Of a stretch of 64,000 bases of DNA, positions 52,957-62,800 are shown in pieces (position 1 is the stretch's first letter; every line of letters starts with the position of its first letter). Origin of the DNA: JANSWY01 sp965267245. GTDB lineage: Bacteria; Bacteroidota; Bacteroidia; Cytophagales; Cyclobacteriaceae. The position numbers and the translations under genes are program-made. A model generated the notes under the pieces. It was not told the origin of the DNA. It was given only the letters and a program-made list of their open reading frames with translations, and did not search any database. The stretch spans positions 4,712,001 through 4,776,000 of the forward strand of contig OZ253939.1 in assembly GCA_965267245.1 (NCBI GenBank), read 5' to 3'.

Positions 52957-54030
52957 TTAGATGAGTGCAGGACCCTTCTTTTCTTTCACATCAGCTACGA
53001 ATTCTCTGAATTTAGCTTCTGCATCTTTCTTACAGATGACCAGTACATCATCAAAATCGGCTACTAGGTAACCATCTAAGTCCTGTGTGATGATCAGTCT
53101 GTCAGTTTCACTCTTGATGTAATTGTTTTTGCTATTGTAGAGTATGGTATCAGCTTCAATAACATTTTGATTTTCATCTGCATCCTTGATTTCATGCAGA
53201 GAGCTCCAGCTACCAAGGTCAGACCATCCAAAATCTCCAAGAATGACATAAACATTGTTGGCTTTCTCCATTACACCATAGTCGATGGATATGCTTTTAG
53301 ATTGGGCATAGGCACTTGCAATGAAGGCTTTTTCGTCATTTGTATAAAACTTACCAGCTCCTTCCTCAAAAATTAATGCCAGGTCCGCCATATTCCATTT
53401 GAATGAGTCCACAATAGCCCTCACTGACCAAACGAAAATTCCAGCATTCCAAACAAAATCTCCACTTTCCATAAATTGCTGAGCAAGTTTTAGCTCAGGT
53501 TTTTCAGTGAATGTCTTTACTTTCTTAGCGTCATCGTCACCATCAATGTATTGGATATAGCCGTATCCTGTTTCAGGTCTATTTGGTTTGATTCCAACAG
53601 TAATCAACTTATCTTCTGACGATGCTGCATCGCATGCCTTATTAATCACATCAAAGAATTTATCTTCTCCAAAAATGGTATGATCTGAAGGGGTAACAAC
53701 CATAATCCCATTAGGATCCTTCTCTTTGATTTTATAGGCCGCATAGGCAATACATGGAGCGGTATTTCTTTTTACGGGTTCAAGAAGAATTTGATCTTGC
53801 GTTAATTCAGGGAGTTGCTCCTGAACCAATTGACCATAATCCTCATTAGTAACTATTAAAATTCTTGATTTATCGGTTATTCCCAGGAATCTGTCATATG
53901 TATGCTGGAGTAAACTTCTACCGGTTCCAAGTACATCTAAAAATTGTTTGGGCCTGCTGGTACGGCTAAAGGGCCAAAACCTTGAACCTACACCACCAGC
54001 CATGATCACTACATAAATATTCTTACTCAT
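52957..54030 (-). CDS. manC: Mannose-1-phosphate guanylyltransferase
   Basis: Makes GDP-mannose from mannose-1-phosphate and GTP for surface polysaccharide or glycolipid synthesis. The 357-residue protein is the single-domain form without a fused isomerase. Signature AGGVGSRFWPFSR followed by PKQFL, then VTPSDH, ETGYGYIQ, FTEKP and WNAGIFVW. A -7 element (TATATTTG) lies upstream at 54081-54074. Confidence 0.93.
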   Translation of the reverse strand: MSKNIYVVIMAGGVGSRFWPFSRTSRPKQFLDVLGTGRSLLQHTYDRFLGITDKSRILIVTNEDYGQLVQEQLPELTQDQILLEPVKRNTAPCIAYAAYKIKEKDPNGIMVVTPSDHTIFGEDKFFDVINKACDAASSEDKLITVGIKPNRPETGYGYIQYIDGDDDAKKVKTFTEKPELKLAQQFMESGDFVWNAGIFVWSVRAIVDSFKWNMADLALIFEEGAGKFYTNDEKAFIASAYAQSKSISIDYGVMEKANNVYVILGDFGWSDLGSWSSLHEIKDADENQNVIEADTILYNSKNNYIKSETDRLIITQDLDGYLVADFDDVLVICKKDAEAKFREFVADVKEKKGPALI

Positions 54031-54073
54031 AATTTAATAGTCACTTCCGTAATAAGAGGTTTAAATTTGATCC

Positions 54074-54081
54074 CAAATATA
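54074..54081 (-). promoter_or_regulatory. -7 promoter element of manC
   Basis: TATATTTG on the minus strand is an exact TAnnTTTG match 44 bp before the manC start. The 303-bp space between manC and recQ also holds TAGATTTG on + (54115-54122), 212 bp before recQ; no gene or strong hairpin is seen there. Confidence 0.45.
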
Positions 54082-54333
54082 ACTTACTTTAATTATCTGT
54101 CGTTACCCTACTGTTAGATTTGTGAAATCAATAAAGTATTGACATAGAAGGGTAATTATGATAAGAAATCAATTAAAATTTATTAAATTCATATTATAAA
54201 CATTTTGCTTCAAAACGATCAATTGAAACTAAAGAGCTCTCACCCGGCTAAGGATTATCAGTTTCAGCCTCACTAGTTTCAAGGTCGATTTTTTATTGAA
54301 TTCTGGGCACTACTAATTACGCGGAATAGGACT

Positions 54334-56516
54334 ATGTTAGTGAATCAAGACGCTATATTAAAAGAAAAATTAAAGGAGGTATTCGGATACAACCAGTTTC
54401 GAGGAAACCAGGAACCAATCATCTCCAATATCCTAAGTGATACCAATACTTTTGTGATCATGCCTACTGGCGCTGGTAAATCACTTTGTTATCAGCTCCC
54501 AGCTGTCATCAAAGATGGAACCGCCATTGTAATCTCCCCACTTATTGCACTTATGAAAAATCAGGTGGATCAGATGAATGCGGTTGGCATTGATGCACAG
54601 TTTCTCAACTCTACGTTGGCAAAGAGTGAGATGACCAGAGTGAAAAAAGAAACACTTGAGGGGAAAATAAAGCTACTTTATGTGGCTCCCGAGTCACTCA
54701 CAAAAGAAGAAAACGTTGATTTTCTGAAGAAAGCCAAGATCTCATTCGTAGCGATCGATGAAGCTCACTGTATTTCTGAATGGGGACATGACTTCAGACC
54801 GGAATACAGAAGAATAAAAGGAATTTTAGCCCAGATTGGAAATATTCCAATAATTGCACTTACAGCTACTGCAACACCTAAGGTACAACTGGATATCCAA
54901 AAGAATCTCCAAATGGAGGAGGCTGATTTATTCAAGTCGTCATTTAACCGTACGAACCTGTATTACGAAGTAAGACCAAAACAGCAGGCGAAAAAGCAAC
55001 TCATCAAATTTGTAAAGGATAACAAAGGGAAAGCGGGCATTATTTATTGTCTAAGCCGAAAGAAAGTAGAAGAAATTGCCGAATTACTTAGGGTCAATGA
55101 CGTTAAAGCCGCACCTTATCACGCTGGCCTTGAAGCCAATGTCCGAATGAAGAATCAGGATGACTTTCTCAATGAAGAACTGGACGTAATTGTTGCGACC
55201 ATCGCCTTTGGAATGGGTATTGATAAGCCTGATGTAAGATTTGTTGTGCACTATGATGCTCCTAAATCTATTGAAGGTTACTACCAGGAAACCGGAAGAT
55301 CCGGAAGAGATGGTTTAGAGGGTAAATGTGTTATGTTTTACTCTTACAACGATATTCTTAAGCTAGAGAAATTCAATAAAGACAAGGCTGTAAGTGAAAG
55401 AGAAAATGCAAAATTCTTGCTTGAAGAAGTAGCCAGTTATGCTGAATCGTCTGTATGTAGAAGAAAACAGTTACTACACTACTTTGGTGAAGAATTCGAA
55501 GCGGAGAATTGCGGTATGTGCGATAATTGTGTCCATCCTAAGGAAAAGTTTGATGGGACCGAGCAAATTAAGAAGGTCATCAAAGCAGTAAAACAAACAG
55601 ATGAGCGATTTTCTCTGAATCACCTGGTCAATGTGTTGGAAGGAAAACATTCACAGCATGTTAAGAGCTATGGTCATGACAAATTGGAGGTCTTTGGAGT
55701 AGGTAAAGGGGAATCAGAGAATTTCTGGAAAACGGTTATCGACAGACATTGCTAAATGAATTCATTGAGAAAGACATTGAAAATGTTGGTGTATTCAAGG
55801 TTACTGAAAAAGGGATCAACTTCTTGATTGATAGTTATAAAGTAGAACTTTCCAGGGACCATGAATTTGAGACCAGTGAAGACGAAGAAGAAACCTCCGA
55901 TAAGCCAGCAGGTAACATAAAATCTTACGATCCGGTGCTTTTTGACATGCTCAAAAAGCTTCGGAAGGATGTGGCCAGGAAAAAAGACCTACCACCCTAT
56001 GTGATTTTTCAGGATCCCTCACTGGAAGAAATGGCCACAGTTTACCCAACCAGTAAAGACGAATTGTCACAGATCAATGGAGTGGGGATGGGTAAAGTCA
56101 CCAAGTTTGGCAAGGACTTTCTGGAGGTAATTGCAAATTATGTTGACGAAAACGAGATTGTTACTGCCAGCGATGTTGTAGTGAAATCATCTGGTAAGAA
56201 ATCCATGCTCAAAATTTTTATCATTCAACAAATAGACCGAATGATAGACCTGGAAGAAATTGCCGATGCAAAAGGAATCACTGTGGATGCAGTAATCAAT
56301 GAAATTGAAAATATTTGTTATTCAGGCACTAAATTAAATCTTGACTATTATATTGATCATGTGCTTGACGATGACCGTCAGGATGATATCTATGATTACT
56401 TCTTAAGTGCTGAGACGGATAGTATGGATGAAGCTATGGAAGAGTTAGGAGATGACTATTCTGAGGATGAGGTTAGGTTAATGCGTATTAAATTCATGTC
56501 AGAATACGCTAATTAA
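54334..56516 (+). pseudogene. recQ: RecQ ATP-dependent DNA helicase, interrupted by a frameshift
   Basis: Two frames together encode a full RecQ of about 727 residues. Frame 1 (54334-55755) has Walker A PTGAGKS, IDEAHCISEWGHDFRPEY, QETGRSGRDG and the zinc Cys cluster (CRRKQLLHYFG...CGMCDNC), then enters the RQC domain. At about 55738-55741 reading fails: frame 1 gives VIDRHC-stop, whereas the other frame continues RQTLLNEFIEKDIENVGV as expected. The second part (frame open to 56516) supplies the rest of RQC and an HRDC domain (YDPVLFDMLKKLRKD). One missing base explains it. The sequence is otherwise undamaged, so recent mutation or a sequencing error is likely; the truncated helicase core could still be active. 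Confidence 0.85.
55738..55755 (+). other. recQ frameshift site
   Basis: GTTATCGACAGACATTGCTAA: a homologous RecQ would read V-I-R-Q-T-L-L, needing one more base between ATC and GAC. No homopolymer and no X-XXY-YYZ slippery heptamer is present, which argues against programmed frameshifting and against a simple homopolymer miscall. Confidence 0.75.
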
Positions 56517-56538
56517 AAAGAGACTACATAATTTTGAG

Positions 56539-56567
56539 CCTCACCCATACAGGGTGAGGTTTTTTTA
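56539..56567 (+). terminator. Intrinsic terminator after recQ
   Basis: CCTCACCC / GGGTGAGG 8-bp stem with a 5-nt loop and seven Ts, 22 bp after the recQ stop. Confidence 0.88.
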
Positions 56568-56593
56568 TTTTTAAACTTTTGTAAAAACTACCA

Positions 56594-57883
56594 ATGAATA
56601 TTCTTGTATTAGGTGCGGGTGGCCGAGAGCATGCAATTGCATGGAAATTGAAACAAAGTACTAAATGTGACAAACTTTTTGTAGCACCGGGAAATGCTGG
56701 TACAAGTGAGTTAGCCACTAACCTTCCCATCAACCCTAATGATTTCGAAGCAGTGAAGAATGCCACAATCGAAAATAATGTGGATATGGTGATTGTTGGT
56801 CCGGAAGAGCCATTGGTTTTAGGTATTGTCGATTATTTTAAAACTCAGGAAGTTTTAAAGAACATCCCAATCATAGGTCCGGACAAAGTAGGTGCCCAGC
56901 TGGAAGGTAGTAAAGATTTTGCAAAGGAGTTTATGCAAAAGCATGATGTTCCTACTGCCAGGTCCAGGACTTTTAATGCAGAAGAATTGGCCAATGCCAA
57001 AGCTTTCCTTGATGAGTTAAACCCACCTTATGTGTTAAAAGCGGATGGTCTGGCTGCAGGAAAAGGAGTAATAATTACAGAAGATAGAAAAGAAGCAGAG
57101 CATACACTGGATGAAATGCTGGTTGACAAAAAGTTTGGTGAAGCCAGCAGCAAGGTAGTAATTGAGGAGTTTCTGGATGGAATTGAACTTTCAGTATTCA
57201 TTCTGATGGATGGTGAAAACTATGTGGTACTTCCAGAGGCAAAGGATTACAAACGTATTGGTGAGGGAGATACAGGTCTCAATACCGGAGGAATGGGAGC
57301 TGTTTCACCTGTTGTTTTTGCAGACAAACCTTTTCTGGATAAGGTAGAAGAAAAGGTGATTAAAAGAACTGTTGAGGGGCTCAAGAAAGACGGAATTGAT
57401 TATACTGGGTTCATATTTTTTGGGTTGATGAATGTAAATGATGAACCATTTGTCATCGAGTACAATGTACGAATGGGGGACCCTGAGACAGAGGTGGTTA
57501 TGCCAAGATTGAAATCCGATCTGGCTCAATTATTTGAAGCAGCAGCCAATAAAAAACTTGGTGAGGAGAAAGTTGAGTTTGTACCTTATCATGCTGTTAC
57601 GGTAATTGGAGTCTCTGGTGGATACCCTGGTAGTTATGAGAAGGGGAAAGTAATCCATGGTTTGAGTAAAGTGGATGGAATTTTAGCCTTTCATGCCGGA
57701 ACAAAGTTGACACCCTCTAATGATGTACTGACAAATGGAGGAAGGGTTATGGCATTTTCTGCACTCGGCAAGAATCTGGGTGAGGCCCTCAATAAATCGT
57801 ACAAAAACATAGAAAAGGTGGAATGGGAAGGCATTTACTATCGTAAAGATATTGGTAAAGACCTACTGGGAATGAGCCTCTAA
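56594..57883 (+). CDS. purD: Phosphoribosylamine-glycine ligase (GAR synthetase)
   Basis: ATP-grasp enzyme joining glycine to phosphoribosylamine in purine synthesis. Full length at 429 residues, with GAGGREHAIAWKL at the N-terminus, GPEEPLVLGI, LKADGLAAGKGVI, NTGGMGAVSP and NVRMGDPETEVVMPRL. It is the only purine gene here, as is common where the pathway is scattered. A promoter-like TAAACTTTTG is at 56573-56582. Confidence 0.96.
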   Translation: MNILVLGAGGREHAIAWKLKQSTKCDKLFVAPGNAGTSELATNLPINPNDFEAVKNATIENNVDMVIVGPEEPLVLGIVDYFKTQEVLKNIPIIGPDKVGAQLEGSKDFAKEFMQKHDVPTARSRTFNAEELANAKAFLDELNPPYVLKADGLAAGKGVIITEDRKEAEHTLDEMLVDKKFGEASSKVVIEEFLDGIELSVFILMDGENYVVLPEAKDYKRIGEGDTGLNTGGMGAVSPVVFADKPFLDKVEEKVIKRTVEGLKKDGIDYTGFIFFGLMNVNDEPFVIEYNVRMGDPETEVVMPRLKSDLAQLFEAAANKKLGEEKVEFVPYHAVTVIGVSGGYPGSYEKGKVIHGLSKVDGILAFHAGTKLTPSNDVLTNGGRVMAFSALGKNLGEALNKSYKNIEKVEWEGIYYRKDIGKDLLGMSL

Positions 57884-57985
57884 TCATTCCAAAGGCCTGA
57901 AGCCGAAACATTACCAAAATTTTATTTTTAATCCGTTATTTTGGATTATTTTTAAGAGATTTTGGTGTAAGGAAACAGAAAAAGG

Positions 57986-59251
57986 ATGGGATGTAGTACG
58001 TGTAGTACATTAAAGAAGGATGAAAACACTGTAGCAGGATGCAACAATAATGGAGGTTGTGCTTCTGGTTCCTGTAACAAGATGAATACTTTTGATTGGT
58101 TATCCAATATGGATATACCCGCCTTAAGTAGGTTTGACATAGTGGAGGTGGCCTTTAAGAATGGGAGAAAAGAGTTCTTCAGGAATACAAATAATCTGGA
58201 ATTGGTAACAGGTGAGAGTGTGGTGGTTGATGTCCCAAATGGACATCATCTTGGTCATGTTGCTTTGACAGGTGAGCTTGTTAGGCTCCAAATGAAAAAG
58301 AAGGGAGTTGAAAACAATGATGATGTCAAATCAATCTACAGAATAGCCACCCTGAAAGACCTGGAAAAATACGAAAATGTAAGAAAGAGGGAAATGCCTA
58401 CCCTTTACCGCACCCGTGAGATCATTCTTGATTTGGGGTTAAAAATGAAATTGACGGACATTGAATACCAGGCAGATAATTCTAAAGCTATTTTTTATTA
58501 TTCCGCTGATGACCGTGTAGATTTTCGTGAATTGATCAAAGTACTGGCATCAGAATTCAAAATACGGGTTGAAATGCGTCAAATAAGTCTTAGGCAGGAG
58601 GCTGGGAGACTTGGAGGAGTGGGTTCTTGTGGAAGAGAATTGTGTTGCAGTACGTGGCTTTCTGAATTTAAAAGTGTTTCAACTTCAGCAGCACGATACC
58701 AAAACCTTTCACTAAACCCAAGTAAGCTTTCCGGGCAATGTGGAAGGTTGAAGTGTTGCCTCAACTATGAGCTTGACACCTATATGGAAGCCCTGGAAGA
58801 CATTCCGGAAGTAGAGTCTCCACTGATAACTGAAAAGGGTGAAGCAGTTCTCCATAAAACTGACATTTTTAGAAAAATAATGTGGTTTGGCTATGCCAAT
58901 GAAAACACCTGGCATCCTGTAGATATCAAGAGGGTCAATGAAATTCTTGCACTCAATAAGAAAGGAGATAAGCCGGCTACATTATTAGAAGATCAAAGTG
59001 GTGATGATAAATCTTCAGAGCTGGGACTAAATAGCGACCTTGAAAGGTTAGATAAGAAATACAAAGGCAACCGCAACAAGAAAAAACGCCGAAATAAAAA
59101 CAAAAACAAAAATAACAACCCTCAAAATCAGCAACAACCACAGAATGCGGGAGGAAATCAAAAGAACAGTGGCCAGCAAAATAAAAAGAACAAACCTAGG
59201 AACAAGAAGAAAAGAAAGCCAAACAATAAACAAAATGCCCCGAATAAGTAG
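57986..59251 (+). CDS. ricT: PSP1-domain RicT/YaaT-like protein with Cys-rich head and basic tail
   Basis: A 421-residue protein whose core (~50-300) is the PSP1 domain: FDIVEVAFKNGRKEFF, RQISLRQEAGRLGGVGSCGRELCCSTW and SGQCGRLKCCLNYELD. In Bacillus, YaaT (RicT) works with RicA and RicF, binds Fe-S clusters and supports RNase Y-dependent mRNA maturation. Here an extra Cys cluster sits at the N-terminus (seven Cys in the first 31 residues: CSTC, GC, GGCASGSC), and the last ~65 residues are almost only Lys, Asn and Gln. It overlaps gldH by 17 bp. No RicA/RicF genes are adjacent. Confidence 0.88.
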   Translation: MGCSTCSTLKKDENTVAGCNNNGGCASGSCNKMNTFDWLSNMDIPALSRFDIVEVAFKNGRKEFFRNTNNLELVTGESVVVDVPNGHHLGHVALTGELVRLQMKKKGVENNDDVKSIYRIATLKDLEKYENVRKREMPTLYRTREIILDLGLKMKLTDIEYQADNSKAIFYYSADDRVDFRELIKVLASEFKIRVEMRQISLRQEAGRLGGVGSCGRELCCSTWLSEFKSVSTSAARYQNLSLNPSKLSGQCGRLKCCLNYELDTYMEALEDIPEVESPLITEKGEAVLHKTDIFRKIMWFGYANENTWHPVDIKRVNEILALNKKGDKPATLLEDQSGDDKSSELGLNSDLERLDKKYKGNRNKKKRRNKNKNKNNNPQNQQQPQNAGGNQKNSGQQNKKNKPRNKKKRKPNNKQNAPNK

Positions 59252-59717
59252 TGTAAGTCTTCTATGTCTATTAGTCGTAAGCTTACTGGTTTCCTGTAAC
59301 AGCAATAGAGTTTTTGAAGATTATACCAATCTGGAACACCAGGAATGGCACAAAGATTCTCTTGTGGTGTTTGAGGTAGAAATCTCAGATAACAATATTC
59401 CTCATGACCTCTCCATCACCCTTCGGTATCATTTAGACTATGCCTATCACAACATCTATTATCAATTTCAATTATTAGATGATAATGGAGGTGTACTGGA
59501 AACTGGTATGAAAGAGGTAGTCTTATTTGACCCCAAAACTGGTAAGCCTTTGGGGAGTGGAATCAGTGATGCTTTTGACGTGCAGTCTGCTTTTCTTTCA
59601 AATTACAAGTTCCCCAGTGCTGGAAAATATACAGTTTCTCTTCAGCAGTATATGCGCATGGAAAAGCTTCCAAACATTATCTCAGTGGGATCTCATATAG
59701 CCAAAATTTCTGAGTAG
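59235..59717 (+). CDS. gldH: Gliding motility lipoprotein GldH
   Basis: A 160-residue outer-envelope lipoprotein (signal peptide with lipobox LVSC, Cys21) matching GldH, required for gliding and the type IX secretion-linked motility of Bacteroidota. Typical features are FEDYTNLEHQEWHKDSLVVFEVEI and the later YQFQLLDDNG and LQQYMR. ATG 59235 lies inside the end of ricT (17-bp overlap), an arrangement suggesting coupled expression. Other gld genes are not in the window. Confidence 0.9.
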   Translation: MPRISSVSLLCLLVVSLLVSCNSNRVFEDYTNLEHQEWHKDSLVVFEVEISDNNIPHDLSITLRYHLDYAYHNIYYQFQLLDDNGGVLETGMKEVVLFDPKTGKPLGSGISDAFDVQSAFLSNYKFPSAGKYTVSLQQYMRMEKLPNIISVGSHIAKISE

Positions 59718-59746
59718 CTATTAAAAAAATCATTCTAACATGGCAC

Positions 59747-59821
59747 AAAAAAAAATAGGCTCCAAAATGAAGCCTATTTCAACTATTCATCAACCATCTG
59801 TCTTTGTCACCGGGCGGTGAC
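59747..59821 (-). ncRNA. Candidate small RNA, family A copy 2 (75 nt)
   Basis: Minus strand: the identical 5' hairpin GTCACC-GCCC-GGTGAC (59821-59806), the same conserved linker starting AAAGACAGATGGTTGATGAA, then terminator AATAGGCT / AGCCTATT with a nine-T run. The terminator stem differs almost completely from that of copy 1 yet pairs as well, which is compensatory evidence for RNA function. The -7 box (TACATTTG) again ends 5 nt before the hairpin. It lies between the convergent gldH and helicase genes, as copy 1 lies between convergent asnB and methyltransferase genes. Confidence 0.75.
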
Positions 59822-59826
59822 AATTA

Positions 59827-59857
59827 CAAATGTAACAAACACAATTAAATGTTCATA
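59827..59857 (-). promoter_or_regulatory. Promoter of family A RNA copy 2
   Basis: Minus strand TATG (+ 59854-59857; 3/4 of TTTG), 19 bp, TACATTTG (+ 59827-59834; exact). Confidence 0.7.
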
Positions 59858-59865
59858 CATTTAAT
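59844..59865. promoter_or_regulatory. Palindromic operator over the family A copy 2 promoter
   Basis: ATTAAATGT-TCAT-ACATTTAAT is a perfect 9-4-9 dyad that covers the -33 box of the small-RNA promoter. Its position suggests repression or activation of this copy specifically; copy 1 has no match to it. Confidence 0.5.
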
Positions 59866-59888
59866 GGAAATTAATTTCATATTTTGTT

Positions 59889-62800
59889 TCAAGGCTCTGT
59901 TGTATTGATAAACATGGCCATTTTGTCCTTCACAGCTTCCTTGTCCATCCAGTATTCCCGGGAGAAAAACTGTCTAAATCTCCAATTCTTCTTGAGGAAC
60001 AACGCGGGTTTATAGATATGTGGGTCTTTAATTGAAATACTTTCAAAATATAGGCTGTCATCCGTAAGCAATAGCCCAAGATATTTTCCTTTATTGGTAA
60101 TGGTTAGGTCTGAGAATGGTAAAGTCTCCTCTAGTTTTGTGTCTTTTGAGTTGGTTAGGTCAAGTGATTGGAAATGGTTTTTCAAATACCAATCGGGTTG
60201 GTGTTTGACGTGAGGCAAAGGAGCAGGGATATATTTACCCTCTGATACATTGTAAGCATATTCCAGGTATTTCTTCAGCAATTTTGGTCCTCTATTTTTG
60301 GCTTCATCCACGTTTAACTGTGAGGGATGAATACTGGAAACAATCCAGACCTCTTCTTTGGCTCTTGTGACGGCCACATTTAATCTATTTTCACCTCCGT
60401 CTACGTTAAGAGTTCCAAACTTCATCTCCATTTTACCTTTTTTATCCGGAGCATAAGCGATTGAGAATACAATTATATCTCGCTCATCACCCTGAACATT
60501 CTCTATATTCTTCACAAATAGGGAGTCTGGCCAAATGAACTTATTATCAATGGCGTATTCTTCCATAAGATCAAGCAATAGACCTTGTTGTTTTGCGTTG
60601 AAAGTTACTATCCCTATTGATTTTCCTGGTTTCTCTTTCAATAATTTTGCTACAATATGTAGGGTTTCTCTTGCTTCCAGGTAGTTGGCGTTGTTCTTCC
60701 ACTCACCATCGGCTTTCACATAATGGATCGCAGGTGTGTCATCATTTATTTTATAAAAGTCCGGTAATACTGATAGTTTACCATTGTAAAATTCACGATT
60801 TGAAAAATCAATTAGTTCTAATGCCTGAGATCTGTAATGCCCTTTTAATTGGACTTCCATTAAGTGACTTTTGGCGAGGTTTAGTAAGGAATCAATTTCT
60901 AATTCAGGTATATCTTCATCATTGTCATCTTCCCATCTGACTTTATAAATATCAAGTGGTTGCAATTGTTGGTCATCACCAGCTATCACTACCTGTCTGC
61001 CTCGGTACATTGCCGGCAATCCTTTTTCAGCGAAACATTGAGATGCTTCATCAAAGATCACCAGGTCAAAAATTTCTTTCATCGGGAAGATGGCAGAGGC
61101 GGATTCGGGACTAGCCATCCAACAAGGGATCAGGTTGTAGAGCTCATCCTCAAAATTTGAGATAAGCTTCCTCATGGGCCAGATTCGACGTTTCTTTGTT
61201 ACCTGATGCAATAAATCCCGGTACGTTACCAGATTATTGAGGCGATTGTATTCCAGGTTGTGATATGTTTTCTCACGTGCCTTAAGCAAAAGAATTTCAC
61301 CTGAAACAGCCATTTTTTCTTCAACAGCCTCTTGCAATTCTTTTTCCATCTTCTCAAACTTCAGGGAGGAAACGGCTCTCAAAACGGGGTACTTTGTTTC
61401 TATATGATCTATCCAGGCTAGTCTCAGGCTATTTTGAAACAGCCCAAGGTATTCATTCTTTTTACCTTCGTGAATCTGCTCTTTTAGTTTATCCAGTACT
61501 TTTTCTTCCACTGGTTCCAGACTTTCTTTGATCAGGTCAAAGTGACACATGGATTCAAAATCCTTATTAAGAGTTTTGAGCATCCTTTCTCGAGCTTGCG
61601 GCTGCTTGGCGATTTGATCAATTTGAGCAAGGTTCAAATAATTCTGCCAGTGAGATTTTTTGATGGGCAAGTTTTCCAGCTCCTGAATAGTAGATTTGAT
61701 CTTGGATGACATTTCTTCATAACTGTGATGGCGAACAGAAATGAATTCCTTTAAATTTCGGACAGAAGCAAAAATGTTTTTGGACTGAATGGCTAATTTT
61801 TGATAATAGAACCAATTCTGTAGATCTATTTTCCGAAGCGTTTTAGGTAAATCAGGAAGCCATTTGGTTTCTTTCAGCTCGGAAATATTATGTTCCACAT
61901 TAAGCCTGTTATCTATTTTCTCGATCAGAATATTGAAATCCTGTTTAGTGCTTTTGAGGCCATTAGCAACTAATACCCTGGTAAGAAATGTTTTATCTTT
62001 GGAGAAAAATTTCCAGGTAAACCAGCTAACAAAACTTCTTCTGGCAGCAATACCTCTGTTGAGTACTTCCTGAAATCGGCCCAATTCAGTAGGGGGTAGA
62101 GAAGTTTCTGGACCATGTCCCTTGTAAGCCTGCATGATCGTTCTTTCAATATTGGATAGCCAGGCTGAGTCTCCTTCTTTATCACTTTCTACCACATGAA
62201 TGAAGCTACTATATACTTTGGGATCAGACAGGATCTCCAGTAGTTCTAATAAATCGTCTTTCTTTTCATACAAATAACCAGCAGTCTCTAGGTCCACTTC
62301 TGATTCAAGAAACTTTTTAAGTTTCTCACCCAGATTCTTTTGGTACAGAGGAATTTCTTCAATTAAGTCTTTTAGAATGCCAAATTCCGTGATACCGAAA
62401 CTGGCAAAGGACTTGCGATTGGACCAGGGATGTGTTTCCTTATTGAGAAGTGAATTGTAATCAAAATAGTCTTCAAATTTTTTGACCGTCTCCGTAAGAC
62501 CAGTAAAATCTATCTGCCTATACTCCTGTCTGAGATCAATAAAGTCAATATGAGGATTTGAAGTCAGGTAAAGTTCTTTGACTGATTTACCACATTCTGA
62601 TTCGTCAAATAACGCGAATTTGAACTCTTCAAGCTCCTCCGTGAGTTGATCTATTTTCCTACTCGCCTGTTGGAATTTTCTTTCCAGTTGAATGGCATCA
62701 AGTGTATTATTCTTTTGCTCATATTCATGTAGCCGATCAATTTGGGAAGCCACTTGTTCATAAATGGTCTTTCGGTCATTCTTGAAATCATGCATCAGTC

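Noticed and set aside
55738..55755. Programmed -1 frameshifting in recQ
   Set aside because: No slippery heptamer or downstream pseudoknot is evident, and RecQ is not known to be recoded.
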